This document shows positions 33,815-43,155 of a stretch of 64,000 nt of DNA, one piece after another. Source of the stretch: JBBDXS01 sp040902195 (lineage in GTDB: Bacteria > Chloroflexota > Dehalococcoidia > DSTF01 > RBG-16-68-14); contig JBBDXS010000019.1 in assembly GCA_040902195.1 (NCBI GenBank), forward strand, positions 496,001 to 560,000. The letters run 5' to 3'. Positions within the stretch are counted from its first letter, which is position 1. Each line of letters begins with the position of its first letter. The translations under genes and the position numbers were made by a program. The notes beneath the pieces were generated by a model that saw nothing but the letters and a program-made list of their open reading frames with translations, ran no database searches and was not told the origin of the DNA.

Positions 33815-34930
33815 ATGAAGATCACCGAAGTCAAGCTACGTACGTTTGTCTTCCCGCACGAGGACCAGCCGTTCCACCCGACGTGGGAGCCGGTAGCGGG
33901 TAAGAGGCACCGCGTCTCGGTTGTCGAAGTGCACACGGACGAGGGGATCACCGGCATTGGCTCGGGCGGCGTGCTGACGCGGCTGAACACGACGGCGGGA
34001 CTGTTCGTGGGCCGCGACCCACTCGCGATCGAGCAGCACGTCGAGATGCTGAAGACGATCGCATACTTCATGGGACGTCCCTGGCCGATCGAGATCGCGC
34101 TGTGGGACATCGCGGGCAAGGTGGCGGGACTGCCGCTCTACAAGCTGCTCGGCGGCAAGCGCGATCGACTGCCCGCCTACGCATCGACCGCGGAGCTGCG
34201 GCCGAAGGACCAGCGCGTCGAGAACGTCCTTAAGCTCCGCGACGAGGGCTTTACCGCCGTCAAGCTGCGCTTCCACAGCCCAAACCCGCGCGATGACCTG
34301 CCGACGCTGGAGGCGGTGCGCGATGCCGCCGGCGATTCGATGACGATCATGGTGGACGCCAACCAGGGCTGGCGCTACCCGGGCGACGTATCGCCGCACC
34401 GCTGGGACCTGAAGACGGCGATCGGCATGGCCCACGCGATGGAGGACTACGACGTCTACTGGCTCGAGGAGCCGCTCTGGGCGTACGACTACGACGGCCT
34501 CGCGGCCCTGCGCGGCAGCACGACGGTGCGCATCGCGGGCGGCGAGCTGAACCTTGGTCTGCACGAGTTCCGCGAGTATCTCCGCCACGGCTGCCTCGAC
34601 GTGTACCAGCCGGACGCGACGTTCGCCGGCGGCATCTCGACCGCGCGCATCGTCGCCGGCATGGCGCACGCGGCGGGGCTGGCGTTCGCGCCGCATACGT
34701 GGTCGAACGGCATCGGCGTGGCAGCGAACCTGCATCTCGCCGCGGCGGTGCCGAACTGCTCGTTCATCGAGTTCCCGTACGACCCGCCGGCGTGGCCGGT
34801 CGAGACGCGAGACTTCATGCTCACCGAGCCAGTGCGTATCGACAAGGACGGCTACGCCGTGCTGTCGGACAAGCCCGGCCTCGGGATCGAACTGGACGAA
34901 GAGAAGCTCAAGCACTACGAGGTGAAGTAA
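33815..34930 (+). CDS. Enolase-superfamily sugar-acid dehydratase (mandelate racemase-like)
   Basis: A 371-residue enzyme of the mandelate racemase/muconate lactonising group. Visible parts: capping domain, VKLRFHS (KxR base region), metal ligands Asp in MVDANQGW, Glu in YWLEEPL and Glu in IAGGELN, and the His of FAPHTWSNGIG with the His-Asp dyad typical of MR-type dehydratases. It probably abstracts the proton alpha to a carboxylate and dehydrates an acid sugar. Downstream dehydrogenase, RraA, HpcH aldolase and SMP-30 lactonase genes support a sugar-acid pathway. Its TAA overlaps the ATG of the FKBP gene. Confidence 0.87.
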   Translation: MKITEVKLRTFVFPHEDQPFHPTWEPVAGKRHRVSVVEVHTDEGITGIGSGGVLTRLNTTAGLFVGRDPLAIEQHVEMLKTIAYFMGRPWPIEIALWDIAGKVAGLPLYKLLGGKRDRLPAYASTAELRPKDQRVENVLKLRDEGFTAVKLRFHSPNPRDDLPTLEAVRDAAGDSMTIMVDANQGWRYPGDVSPHRWDLKTAIGMAHAMEDYDVYWLEEPLWAYDYDGLAALRGSTTVRIAGGELNLGLHEFREYLRHGCLDVYQPDATFAGGISTARIVAGMAHAAGLAFAPHTWSNGIGVAANLHLAAAVPNCSFIEFPYDPPAWPVETRDFMLTEPVRIDKDGYAVLSDKPGLGIELDEEKLKHYEVK

Positions 34931-35367
34931 TGGTGAGACGGATTTGCATCACGTTGGGATTGGCCGCGCTAGTGGCGTCGGCGGGCGCGTTCGCCGCCTG
35001 CGGCGACGACAATAAGGACGGCCCGTCAGGAGAAGGGACGACAACTGTGTCCGACGTTGACATCACCGACGTCGTCGTCGGCGACGGGGCAGAGGCCACG
35101 GCCGGAAGCACGGTCACCGTGCACTACACGCTGTTCCTTGAAGATGGCACGAAGGTGCAGAGCTCGAAGGATTCGGGACAGCCGTTTACGAGCCCATTGA
35201 GCGAATTGATTCCTGGCTGGCAGGAGGGCATCCCCGGGATGAAGGTGGGCGGAACGCGCCGGCTTGTGATCCCACCAGAGCTCGCCTACGGCGCGGCGGG
35301 CTCACCGCCCGATATCCCGGGCAACGCGACGCTCACGTTCGAGATCGAGCTCCTCGGCGTGGAATAG
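34930..35367 (+). CDS. FKBP-type peptidyl-prolyl isomerase, lipoprotein
   Basis: A 145-residue protein: signal peptide and lipobox (AFAACGDD, Cys about 24), then a single FKBP domain from about 40. Core residues are present: VHYTLFLEDGTKVQSS, PGWQEGIPGMKVGGTRRLVIPPELAYG. It would catalyse proline isomerisation of envelope or secreted proteins. Its start overlaps the dehydratase stop by one base (TAATG), so it is coupled to that gene although the functions seem unrelated. Confidence 0.9.
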   Translation: MVRRICITLGLAALVASAGAFAACGDDNKDGPSGEGTTTVSDVDITDVVVGDGAEATAGSTVTVHYTLFLEDGTKVQSSKDSGQPFTSPLSELIPGWQEGIPGMKVGGTRRLVIPPELAYGAAGSPPDIPGNATLTFEIELLGVE

Positions 35368-35369
35368 CG

Positions 35370-35398
35370 TTGACATCCCGCGCTTCGTGCGTCAAAAT
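35370..35398 (+). promoter_or_regulatory. Promoter of the TetR / dehydrogenase unit
   Basis: A consensus TTGACA (35370-35375), 17-bp spacer and CAAAAT (35393-35398). GGGGAGG then precedes the ATG at 35429. This is the best housekeeping-type promoter in the window. Confidence 0.65.
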
Positions 35399-35428
35399 AG
35401 CCGCACCTGGCCGAAGGGGAGGTGCGGC

Positions 35429-36022
35429 ATGGGGAGCACGCCAGAAGGTCCAACGCGGAAGCGGGAAGCGACGCAGACGGCCATCCTCGACGCGGCGGTC
35501 GCGCTGGTCGTGGAAAAGGGCATCGATGGCTTCACGCTGAGCGCGGTAGCGCAGCGCGGCAAGATTAACCGCGCCCTCATCTACCACTACTTTCACGACC
35601 GCGAGAACCTGGTCTTCCAGGCGATCCGCCACATCGTCCAGCGCTACGAGGAGACAAAGCCGCCCGGCGGCCCGGACGCGGCGGAACGGTCCGCGCGGAT
35701 GCACATCGACCATCCCGAAATCGGGCGGTTTTTCTTCCAGCTCCTCCTCACGAACCGGCCGATGCCGCCGCTGTCGCGGCGGATGGTGGCGGCGATCGAG
35801 GCCCTGAATAAGCTCAAGGCCGCGAACGCGCCGGACAGCCCGTATGATCCCGAAATGTCGGTCATGACGGGATGGCTGGCGCAGCTCTCCTGGAGCTTCG
35901 CACGGACAGAGATCGCGCGGCTTCTCGGCATGACGGTCGAGGAAGCCGATAGGCGCTTCATCGCGTCGATGCGGCTGGCTGGCAAGCACAACATGGAGCA
36001 AATAGGCGGCCCTATCAGCTAG
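35429..36022 (+). CDS. TetR-family transcriptional regulator
   Basis: A 197-residue regulator. The N-terminal helix-turn-helix (AILDAAVALVVEKGIDGFTLSAVAQRGKINRALIYHYFHDRENL, about 18-62) is typical of TetR. The C-terminal ligand domain has no recognisable subfamily signature. Position between the dehydratase/FKBP pair and the Ldh2-RraA-HpcH-SMP30 genes makes it the likely repressor of the sugar-acid cluster. The ATG has GGGGAGG upstream; an earlier in-frame codon at 35387 lies inside the promoter and is rejected. Confidence 0.87.
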   Translation: MGSTPEGPTRKREATQTAILDAAVALVVEKGIDGFTLSAVAQRGKINRALIYHYFHDRENLVFQAIRHIVQRYEETKPPGGPDAAERSARMHIDHPEIGRFFFQLLLTNRPMPPLSRRMVAAIEALNKLKAANAPDSPYDPEMSVMTGWLAQLSWSFARTEIARLLGMTVEEADRRFIASMRLAGKHNMEQIGGPIS

Positions 36023-36063
36023 AATGCGACCCGCCTGCGCATCTTAGGAGGGTCGACCTTCGC

Positions 36064-37134
36064 ATGCCAGCCGATGACGTCTCCATCCCGATCGAACCGC
36101 TCCTCGCGTTTGCCGAGGCGTTGCTGACGAAGCTCGACGTGCCGGAGCGCGACGCGCGGCTGACGGCGTCGATCCTGCTGGAGGCGGACCTCCGAGGCTT
36201 CGAGTCGCACGGCATGGCGCACCTGGTCGACTTCTATATACGGCGCTTGCAGTCCGGGCTGATCAACGCGCGTCCCAACATCTCGGTTGCGCGCCAGTCG
36301 GCGTCAGCAGCGACGATCGAGGGCGATCGCGGGCTGGGCTTCGTCGTCGGGCACGAGGCGATGTCGATCGCGATCGAGAAGGCGCGCGCGACCGGCTCGG
36401 GATGGGTGAGCGTGGCGAACAGCACGCACTACGGGGCAGGCGCGTACTACGCCATGATGGCGTTGGAACACAACATGATCGGCTTCTCGATGACGACGGG
36501 CGGGCGTCTGATGAGCGCGCCCGGCGCGCGGGGCCGCGTGATGGGGCTGAACGTCCTCGCTGTAGCCGCGCCGACGGGTGAAGGCTATCCCTACGTCCTC
36601 GATATGGCGACGAGCGTCGTCGCGCACGGCAAGATCGAGATCGCGCGTCGCCGCGGCGAGCGCATCCCCGAAGGCTGGGTGGTCGATGCGGAGGGCCACT
36701 CCCCGACCGACCCGGCCGCGCTGGGCGACTATACGCTGCTGCCGCTGGGCGGGCTGCCGGCGACCGGCGCGTACAAAGGGTTCGGGCTGGCGATGATGGT
36801 CGACATCCTGGCGGGCGCGCTGTCGGGCTTCGGCACGAGCGCCGAGATCGACGGCGGGCGCACGGCCGCGCACGCGTTCGGCGCGCTCCGCATCGACGCC
36901 TTCGGACCGGAAGAAGCGTACCTGGAGAAGATCGATGGCATGATCGACGCCGTGAAGCGCGCGGAGCCGCTCGTGGGCAGCGACGAGGTGCGCATACCGG
37001 GCGAGCTGGAGCACCAGCTGTCGGAGGCGCGGAGGCGCGCGGGCGCAATCCCGCTCCACCCTGCTATTCTAGAGGGCTTTCGCGCGGCCGCCGAGGAGCT
37101 CGGCGTGCCGTACGACCTCGAGGAGACGCGATGA
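36064..37134 (+). CDS. Malate/L-lactate/ureidoglycolate dehydrogenase family (Ldh2)
   Basis: A 356-residue NAD(P)-dependent dehydrogenase of the Ldh_2 fold. Blocks seen: DLRGFESHGMAHL (catalytic His in SHG), NSTHYGAGAYYA, LDMATSVVAHGKI and GAYKGFGLAMMVDILAG. Members oxidise 2-hydroxy acids such as malate, sulfolactate, ureidoglycolate or sugar acids. In this cluster a sugar-acid or 2-hydroxy acid substrate is likely. Its stop overlaps the next ATG (ATGA), so RraA is coupled to it. GGAGG precedes the start. Confidence 0.9.
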   Translation: MPADDVSIPIEPLLAFAEALLTKLDVPERDARLTASILLEADLRGFESHGMAHLVDFYIRRLQSGLINARPNISVARQSASAATIEGDRGLGFVVGHEAMSIAIEKARATGSGWVSVANSTHYGAGAYYAMMALEHNMIGFSMTTGGRLMSAPGARGRVMGLNVLAVAAPTGEGYPYVLDMATSVVAHGKIEIARRRGERIPEGWVVDAEGHSPTDPAALGDYTLLPLGGLPATGAYKGFGLAMMVDILAGALSGFGTSAEIDGGRTAAHAFGALRIDAFGPEEAYLEKIDGMIDAVKRAEPLVGSDEVRIPGELEHQLSEARRRAGAIPLHPAILEGFRAAAEELGVPYDLEETR

Positions 37135-37823
37135 CGGAGCCGCTAACGGAACAAGAGCTGGAGGCGCTGGGTAAGATCACCACGCCGACGATCGCGAACG
37201 CGATCGAGACGTTCGACGTGCGCGACCGCAGCGCGGGCTTTATGGACGCTTCGGTCCGCTGCATGTTCCCAGAGCTGGGTACGATGGTTGGCTACGCCGT
37301 CACGGCGAAGATCAGCGCGCGCGAACGCTCCGACAAAGCGCTACCGCCCTGGGCGATGTGGGAGGAGATGGCGAAGGTTCCCGGTCCGCGCATCGTCGTC
37401 ATCGAGGACCTGGACTATCCACACTCGATCGGCTCGTTCTGGGGCGAAGTGAACGGCAGCATCTACAAGGGCCTCGGCGGCGTTGGCGTCGTCACGAACG
37501 GCGGCGTGCGCGACCTGCCGGAGGTGCGCGCGACAGGCTTTCACTTCTTCGCCTCGTGCGTGCTCGTCTCGCACGCGCACGTGCACCTCGTCGAGGTGGG
37601 CACGCCGGTCTCGATCGGCGGGCTGACCGTCGCGCCGGGCGACCTGCTGCACGGCGACGAGCACGGCGTCACGAGCATCCCGATCGAGATCGCGCGCGAG
37701 ATCCCGGCCGCCGCGGAGCGCGTCGAGGCGTACGAACGGCGCATCATCGACTTCGCGCGGTCGTCCGGCGTGAGCGTCGACGGCCTGCGCAAGCTGTTCG
37801 GCCTGCCGCGCGAGGAGGCGTAA
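37131..37823 (+). CDS. RraA-like aldolase/decarboxylase family protein
   Basis: A 230-residue RraA/MenG-fold protein. IEDLDYPHSIGSFWGEVNGSIYKGLGGVGVVTNGGVRDLPEV contains the Gly-rich loop and the Arg-Asp pair (VRD) used for metal and oxo-acid binding in 4-hydroxy-4-methyl-2-oxoglutarate aldolases, and HGDEHGVTSIP is the family's closing motif. It probably cleaves or decarboxylates a 2-oxo acid. Coupled to the genes on both sides: ATGA overlap upstream and direct abutment downstream. Confidence 0.87.
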   Translation: MTEPLTEQELEALGKITTPTIANAIETFDVRDRSAGFMDASVRCMFPELGTMVGYAVTAKISARERSDKALPPWAMWEEMAKVPGPRIVVIEDLDYPHSIGSFWGEVNGSIYKGLGGVGVVTNGGVRDLPEVRATGFHFFASCVLVSHAHVHLVEVGTPVSIGGLTVAPGDLLHGDEHGVTSIPIEIAREIPAAAERVEAYERRIIDFARSSGVSVDGLRKLFGLPREEA

Positions 37824-38612
37824 GTGCGCGAGAACACGGCGAAGCGCGCGTGGAAGCACGGTAAGGTCACGTTCGGAGCGTGGCTCTCGGTGCCGAGCGC
37901 CTTCTCGGCGGAAGTGATGGCGCACCAGGGCTTCGACTGGCTCTGCGTCGACATGCAGCACGGCGTCATCGATTACCAGGTGGCGGTCACGATGCTGCAG
38001 GCGATCTCGACCACGCCGACGATCCCGTTCGTGCGCGTGCCCTGGAACGAGCCGGGCATCATCGGCAAGGTGCTGGACGCCGGCGCCTACGGCGTGATCA
38101 TCCCGATGGTGAATACGCCCGCGGAGGCGCGGCAGGCCGTCGCCGCGTGCCGCTACGCACCGGTAGGGCAGCGCAGCTACGGCCCGACGCGCGCCGCCTA
38201 CTACGCAGGCACCGACTATTTCGCGCACGCGAACGACGAGATCGCCTGCATCCCGATGATCGAGACGACGCAAGCGATCGAGCAGCTCGATGACATCCTG
38301 AGCGTACCGGGCATCGACGCCGTGTACGTCGGCCCGGCCGACCTGAGCATCACGCTCGGGCTGCAGCCGGGCATGTGGCACGACGACGAGCGCTTCCTGA
38401 ACGCGCGCCAGGCAATCGTGGACGGGTGCAAACGGCGCAACGTCTGCGCGGGTATCCACTCCTCGTCGTCGATCGCGCCGAAGCACGTCGAGGCGGGGTT
38501 TCAGATGATCACGATCTCCTCGGACGTCGGCTCGATGGCGTCGGCGGCGGCGCGCGACCTGCGCGTCATGCGCGGCGACAGCGGCGCGTCGGGCCAGCCG
38601 GTCTACAAGTAG
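37824..38612 (+). CDS. HpcH/HpaI-type class II aldolase
   Basis: A 262-residue (beta/alpha)8 pyruvate aldolase. GAWLSVPSAFSAEVMAHQGFDWLCVDMQHGVIDYQ (His of the base dyad), VRVPWNEPGIIGKVLDAGAYGVIIPMVNTPAEA, the metal Glu of IPMIETTQA and VGPADLSITLG are all present. Such enzymes cleave 2-keto-3-deoxy or 4-hydroxy-2-oxo acids to pyruvate and an aldehyde, which would finish the sugar-acid route. It starts with GTG immediately after the RraA stop. Confidence 0.9.
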   Translation: MRENTAKRAWKHGKVTFGAWLSVPSAFSAEVMAHQGFDWLCVDMQHGVIDYQVAVTMLQAISTTPTIPFVRVPWNEPGIIGKVLDAGAYGVIIPMVNTPAEARQAVAACRYAPVGQRSYGPTRAAYYAGTDYFAHANDEIACIPMIETTQAIEQLDDILSVPGIDAVYVGPADLSITLGLQPGMWHDDERFLNARQAIVDGCKRRNVCAGIHSSSSIAPKHVEAGFQMITISSDVGSMASAAARDLRVMRGDSGASGQPVYK

Positions 38613-38619
38613 GCGTCGC

Positions 38620-39465
38620 GTGGCGGCCTACGACGTCGTTGGCGAAGGGCTGGGCTTCACAGAGGGGCCTGTCTGGACGAAAGCCGGGCTGCTGCTCGTC
38701 ACGTCGATCACGCACGGCGTCATCTACGACGTGTCGGGCGGAAGGAGCCGCGTCCTTGTCGAGACCGGCGGCGGGCCGAACGGCATGACGGAGGCGGGCG
38801 ACGGCAGCCTCTACGTCGCCAACAACGGCTCGAAGTACAAGCTGAACGGCCAGGCGAAAAAGAAGGCCGCGGCCGGCATCCAGGTCATCGAGAACACGAG
38901 CGTTCGCCACGTCGCCGAGCACGTCGACGCGCCGAACGACCTCTGCTTCGGGCCGGACGGCCGGCTCTACTTCACCGACCCGCGCGGCTGGACGCTGCCC
39001 GAGGACGTCAAGCCGGGCCGCATCTACGCGATGACGCGCGAGGGCAAGCTCGATCTGCTGACGGAGGGGCTGAAGTTCTCGAACGGCATCGCGTTTGGGA
39101 CGGAGTCGACGCAGCTCTTCGTCGCGGAGACGTACGCGAGCCGCGTCCTCGTGTATCCGATCACGTTCGGCAAGCTCGGCGAGGCGCGCGAGTTCTGCCG
39201 TATCGAGCCCGGCATGCCGGACGGCATCTGCTTCGACGCGAACGGGCTGCTCTACGTAGCCGCGACGGAGGGCAACGAGGTCCAGGTCTTCGACCGCGAC
39301 GGCAAATGCATCGAGAGGCTGCACTGCGGCGACGACTCGATGCCGACGAACTGCTGCTTCGGCGGCAAGACGGGCAAGACGCTGTTCGTCACGGACTCGC
39401 GCGGCGAGCGCGTGCTGGCGTTCGAGCTGGACGTCAAAGGCCTGCCGCTCTACCCCTATAGGTAG
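38620..39465 (+). CDS. SMP-30/gluconolactonase-like beta-propeller
   Basis: A 281-residue six-bladed propeller of the SMP-30 type. The metal-binding pieces are visible: Glu of GFTEGPVW, Asn of PNDLCFGPDGRLYFTD, and the final SNGIAF and VTDSRGERVL blades. It probably hydrolyses an aldonolactone to the acid used by the dehydratase. GTG start 8 bp after the aldolase stop. Last gene of the cluster; a gap of 150 bp follows. Confidence 0.87.
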   Translation: MAAYDVVGEGLGFTEGPVWTKAGLLLVTSITHGVIYDVSGGRSRVLVETGGGPNGMTEAGDGSLYVANNGSKYKLNGQAKKKAAAGIQVIENTSVRHVAEHVDAPNDLCFGPDGRLYFTDPRGWTLPEDVKPGRIYAMTREGKLDLLTEGLKFSNGIAFGTESTQLFVAETYASRVLVYPITFGKLGEAREFCRIEPGMPDGICFDANGLLYVAATEGNEVQVFDRDGKCIERLHCGDDSMPTNCCFGGKTGKTLFVTDSRGERVLAFELDVKGLPLYPYR

Positions 39466-39619
39466 AGGCCCTGCCCGCAGACGTGACGCAGGGCCGCAAT
39501 CGCCCGCCGCATCTCCCGGCATCCCTTATCCGATGCTGCGCCGAGCTGGGGATCGGCCGGATGCGGATCAGGTGATTGCAACCGATACGTACACAGGAAG
39601 ATTCGTTCGGAGGTGCCAT

Positions 39620-40765
39620 TTGAGAACTGAACAGTTGAAGTGGACCAGCGAGGCAGGTTGGCTGCCCCAGCTTCCGGGCGAGCTTCGCGACGCCGCCGGC
39701 CTGGCACTCGTGTTCGCCGGGAGGCACGTCCTGTCCGACACATCCGTGCTCGCCGATGTCCAGGACAAGTACCCAGGCGTACGGGTCTTTGGCTGCTCTA
39801 CGGCTGGCGAGATCTGCGATACGGCAGTTCGTGACGACTCGGCGGTTGTTACGGTCGTTGACTTCGAATCGAGCCGGATCGAGTATTCGTTGGTTCACGT
39901 CAACGAGAGTGCCAATAGCTTCGATCTGGGTAAGCGACTCGCCCAGGGTTTGCCTTCGGAAGGACTGATCCACGTGTTCGTCCTGTCCGACGGGCTGAAC
40001 GTGAACGGGAGCGAGCTGGTGAAGGGGCTGGCTGAATATCTACCGTCGGATGTGAGCATCACCGGCGGCTTGTCCGGCGATGGCAGCAGTTTCGAAGAGA
40101 CAAGTGTGGTCTTCGATGGCCAAGCCGCGCCTGGCACTGTCGGGGCGCTGGGCCTCTACGGCAAGGATCTGCGCATTGGCTTTGCTTCTCTCGGCGGGTG
40201 GGATCCGTTCGGCCCGGAACGCCTGATTACAAGATCGGAGGGCAATGTCCTCTACGAGCTCGATGGGCGATCGGCACTGGAACTGTATAAGACGTACCTC
40301 GGGGAACACGCCAAGGGCCTGCCTGCCACGGGTCTCCTGTTTCCCCTGAGCCTAAGGACCGAAGAAGGGGCGACGCCCGTCGTGCGCACAATTCTTGGTA
40401 TCGATGAAGCTGAACAAAGCATGACGTTCGCCGGCGACGTTCCTACCGGCGCATACGCTCGACTCATGAAAGCGAATTTCGACCGCCTGATCGATGGTGC
40501 GGTTGGCGCCGCCAAAGCGTGTTATGAGGCGGTCGAGGCGTCATCTCCCGACCTCGCCATCCTCATCAGTTGTGTGGGGCGCAAGATGGTGCTGAAGCAG
40601 CGAATTGAGGAGGAAGTGGAAGGAGTGCGCGAGGTGCTCGGCCCGGACACGACACTCACAGGCTTCTACTCCTACGGCGAGATCTCGCCGTTTACTCCGA
40701 ACGCGAAATGCGAGCTGCACAACCAGACCATGACGATTACCACGATCTCTGAACGAGCCGCCTAG
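39620..40765 (+). CDS. FIST N/C-domain sensory protein
   Basis: A 381-residue FIST protein (FIST_N about 25-220, FIST_C about 220-365). Typical parts are VRVFGCSTAGEICD, SITGGLSGDG, LFPLSLRTEEG and the final TLTGFYSYGEISP. FIST domains bind small ligands, perhaps amino acids, and feed signal-transduction proteins. The TTG at 39620 with GGAGG seven bases upstream is preferred to the ATG at 39533, whose extra 29 residues look non-conserved. The PAS-GGDEF-EAL gene starts 8 bp after the stop, so the two surely form one signalling unit. Confidence 0.83.
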   Translation: MRTEQLKWTSEAGWLPQLPGELRDAAGLALVFAGRHVLSDTSVLADVQDKYPGVRVFGCSTAGEICDTAVRDDSAVVTVVDFESSRIEYSLVHVNESANSFDLGKRLAQGLPSEGLIHVFVLSDGLNVNGSELVKGLAEYLPSDVSITGGLSGDGSSFEETSVVFDGQAAPGTVGALGLYGKDLRIGFASLGGWDPFGPERLITRSEGNVLYELDGRSALELYKTYLGEHAKGLPATGLLFPLSLRTEEGATPVVRTILGIDEAEQSMTFAGDVPTGAYARLMKANFDRLIDGAVGAAKACYEAVEASSPDLAILISCVGRKMVLKQRIEEEVEGVREVLGPDTTLTGFYSYGEISPFTPNAKCELHNQTMTITTISERAA

Positions 40766-40773
40766 AGCGTCAC

Positions 40774-43053
40774 GTGCACTCACTACTCCGCCGTCAGTTG
40801 CGCCGCTGCGGCGTCTCAGATTCTGATGTTCCAAATGCCTGGGCGGGCCTCCTCGTAGCGGTTGACGAAGCCTACGAAGAGTTGGAGACCGACCGCTTGA
40901 TGTTGGAGCGCTCCCTCGATCTGAGCTCTCAAGAGCTCATGGCTGCCAACCGCGAGGTCAACTCCTCGCGGCAGCTGCTCAGCGCGACGTTGGATTCAAC
41001 GGCAGACGGCATCTTAGTGGTGGACAGTGTCGGGGCCGTACAATATTCCAACAAGCGCTTTGCTGACCTCTGGCGAATTCCCCGAGACATTCTTGACGGC
41101 AGCGATGACAATACCCTCCTCCAGTATGTCCTGGATCAGCTGGTCGATCCGGAGGCATTCTTGCAGAAGGTGCGGCAGCTGTATGCCAGCAGCGAGGAGA
41201 GTTACGACGCGCTCTCGTTCCAGGACGGCAGGACGTTTGAACGCTATTCGCGACCGCTGCTTGGCGCTGGTAGTGTGGCGGGTCGCGTCTGGAGCTTTCG
41301 CGATGTCACCGATCGCGTCAAAGCGGAAGCCGCGCTACGAGCGAGTGAGGAACGCTTCCGCACCTTTGCTGAGAACTCCGTGGACGGTGTCCTCATGGTG
41401 AACGAGGAAGGCCGCATCGTGATGGCCAATCCGATGGCTGAGCGCATCTTCGGCTACGCCGAAGGGGAATTGATCGGGGAGCCGCTCGAGACGCTGGTCC
41501 CGGAGAACCTCAGGACCGCCCACAAGCAACACCGTGCAGGCTTCTTCTCGGAGGCCCGAGCCACGAGGCCGATGGCGGCACGCGGCGACTTAAAGGTCCG
41601 GCGCCGGGATGCGAGTGTGTTCCCTGCGGAAATCAGCCTCACACCCCTCTCCTCGGCTAACGGTCGTCTGGTAGCCGCGGTCATTCGCGACGTGACCGAA
41701 CGGCATAAGCTCGAGGAGCAGCTTCGGCACCAAGCCTTTCACGATGAACTAACAGGCCTTGCCAATCGTGCGCGGCTCCTAGACCGGCTGGAGCATGCGT
41801 TGAAGCGTAGTCAGCGCTCCGGCGCACCGGTGTTCGTCATGTTCCTCGATCTCGACGACTTCAAGGACGTGAACGATAGCCTTGGTCACGCAGTAGGCGA
41901 TGACGTCATTCGTGCAGTTGGGGAACGCATTGCTGAGTGTGTACGCGCTGGCGATACGGCCGCCCGGCCGGGTGGAGACGAGTTCGCCGTGCTGCTCGAA
42001 GACTGCGTTTCGCCCGACGATGCTGTGTCGACCGCAGCGCGGTTGCTCGATGACATCCGCGTTCCCATCCGCGTGGGAGACGCCGACGTCGTCATAGGCG
42101 TAAGCATCGGCATTGCGGAGGGAGACGCATCATCTGCGTGTGGCGACCTCATGCGCAACGCTGATATCGCGATGTACGTTGCCAAGAGCCAGGGCAAGCA
42201 TCAATATCAAGTGTTCGCGCCCGACATGCATACGCAGCTAACGGAGCGCCTCATGCTTCTCGCGGACATCAGGCGCGCCGTTGAACGGGCTGAACTCGTC
42301 GTTCATTACCAGCCGACCGTGCTCCTGGAAACGGGCCAGATCGTCGGGGCCGAGGCGCTTGTACGATGGAACCATCCATCCGGTGACCTCATTGCTCCGG
42401 CTGACTTTATCCCCGCCGCCGAAGACTCTGGAGACATCCTCGAAATGGGCCGGTGGGTGCTTGAGCAGGCATGCTGCGCGGCGCGCCAGTGGCAGGAGCG
42501 TTACCCGGACAGACACTTGGCCGTCAATGTAAATGTCTCTCCGAAGCAGCTTCAGGACGGTTCGTTCGTGGCTAGCGTCGAGCGATGCCTGGCTGCTTCA
42601 GGACTCGAACCGGACAGACTCGTGCTGGAGATTACGGAAACAGCGCTGCTTGAGGAGCCGGATCATACTATGGAAGTGCTTGGAGCGCTCAGGCGGCTTG
42701 GCGTCCGCGTCGCGCTCGACGATTTCGGTACGGGCTATTCATCCCTCAGTCACTTGCGTCGCTTCCCGATCGATGTACTGAAGGTAGACCAGTCATTCGT
42801 CAGCGACTTAAGCGGAGGAGACCAACCTAGAGGCATTGTTCAGGCCATCGTCGAACTTGGCCAGGCCCTCAACATCGAGGTCGTCGCGGAAGGGATAGAG
42901 CGTGATGATCAGCTCAAAGCCCTCAGCGCTATGAACTGCCTGTTTGGCCAAGGATTCCTACTCGGTAGACCCGTCGATAGCGCGGCGTTCGACGCTTTAC
43001 TAGATGCTGCCTTCTGCTCCGCCTCTCCGAAGGGAGAGGCGGAAGCGGCGTGA
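40774..43053 (+). CDS. PAS-PAS-GGDEF-EAL cyclic-di-GMP enzyme
   Basis: A 759-residue cytoplasmic protein: short coiled coil (about 30-65), PAS (about 70-180), second PAS with PAC (about 195-315), GGDEF (about 325-480) and EAL (about 490-745). The cyclase site RPGGDEF is intact and has a product-inhibition I-site RAGD five residues before it. The phosphodiesterase residues are also intact: GAEALVRW, LDDFGTGYSSL, KVDQSFV, VVAEGIE and FGQGFLLGRP. Both activities are therefore possible. There is no membrane segment, so input comes through PAS domains and probably the FIST partner. GTG start. Confidence 0.93.
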   Translation: MHSLLRRQLRRCGVSDSDVPNAWAGLLVAVDEAYEELETDRLMLERSLDLSSQELMAANREVNSSRQLLSATLDSTADGILVVDSVGAVQYSNKRFADLWRIPRDILDGSDDNTLLQYVLDQLVDPEAFLQKVRQLYASSEESYDALSFQDGRTFERYSRPLLGAGSVAGRVWSFRDVTDRVKAEAALRASEERFRTFAENSVDGVLMVNEEGRIVMANPMAERIFGYAEGELIGEPLETLVPENLRTAHKQHRAGFFSEARATRPMAARGDLKVRRRDASVFPAEISLTPLSSANGRLVAAVIRDVTERHKLEEQLRHQAFHDELTGLANRARLLDRLEHALKRSQRSGAPVFVMFLDLDDFKDVNDSLGHAVGDDVIRAVGERIAECVRAGDTAARPGGDEFAVLLEDCVSPDDAVSTAARLLDDIRVPIRVGDADVVIGVSIGIAEGDASSACGDLMRNADIAMYVAKSQGKHQYQVFAPDMHTQLTERLMLLADIRRAVERAELVVHYQPTVLLETGQIVGAEALVRWNHPSGDLIAPADFIPAAEDSGDILEMGRWVLEQACCAARQWQERYPDRHLAVNVNVSPKQLQDGSFVASVERCLAASGLEPDRLVLEITETALLEEPDHTMEVLGALRRLGVRVALDDFGTGYSSLSHLRRFPIDVLKVDQSFVSDLSGGDQPRGIVQAIVELGQALNIEVVAEGIERDDQLKALSAMNCLFGQGFLLGRPVDSAAFDALLDAAFCSASPKGEAEAA

Positions 43054-43155
43054 CGGCGCTCCTTAGTTCGATGGTCGTGGGTTCGGCAACACGGCCGCTC
43101 TACCCGTACTGCTAGCCCTTATGACCGACCAGCCGACTCTCCCAGCATGGGCTGG

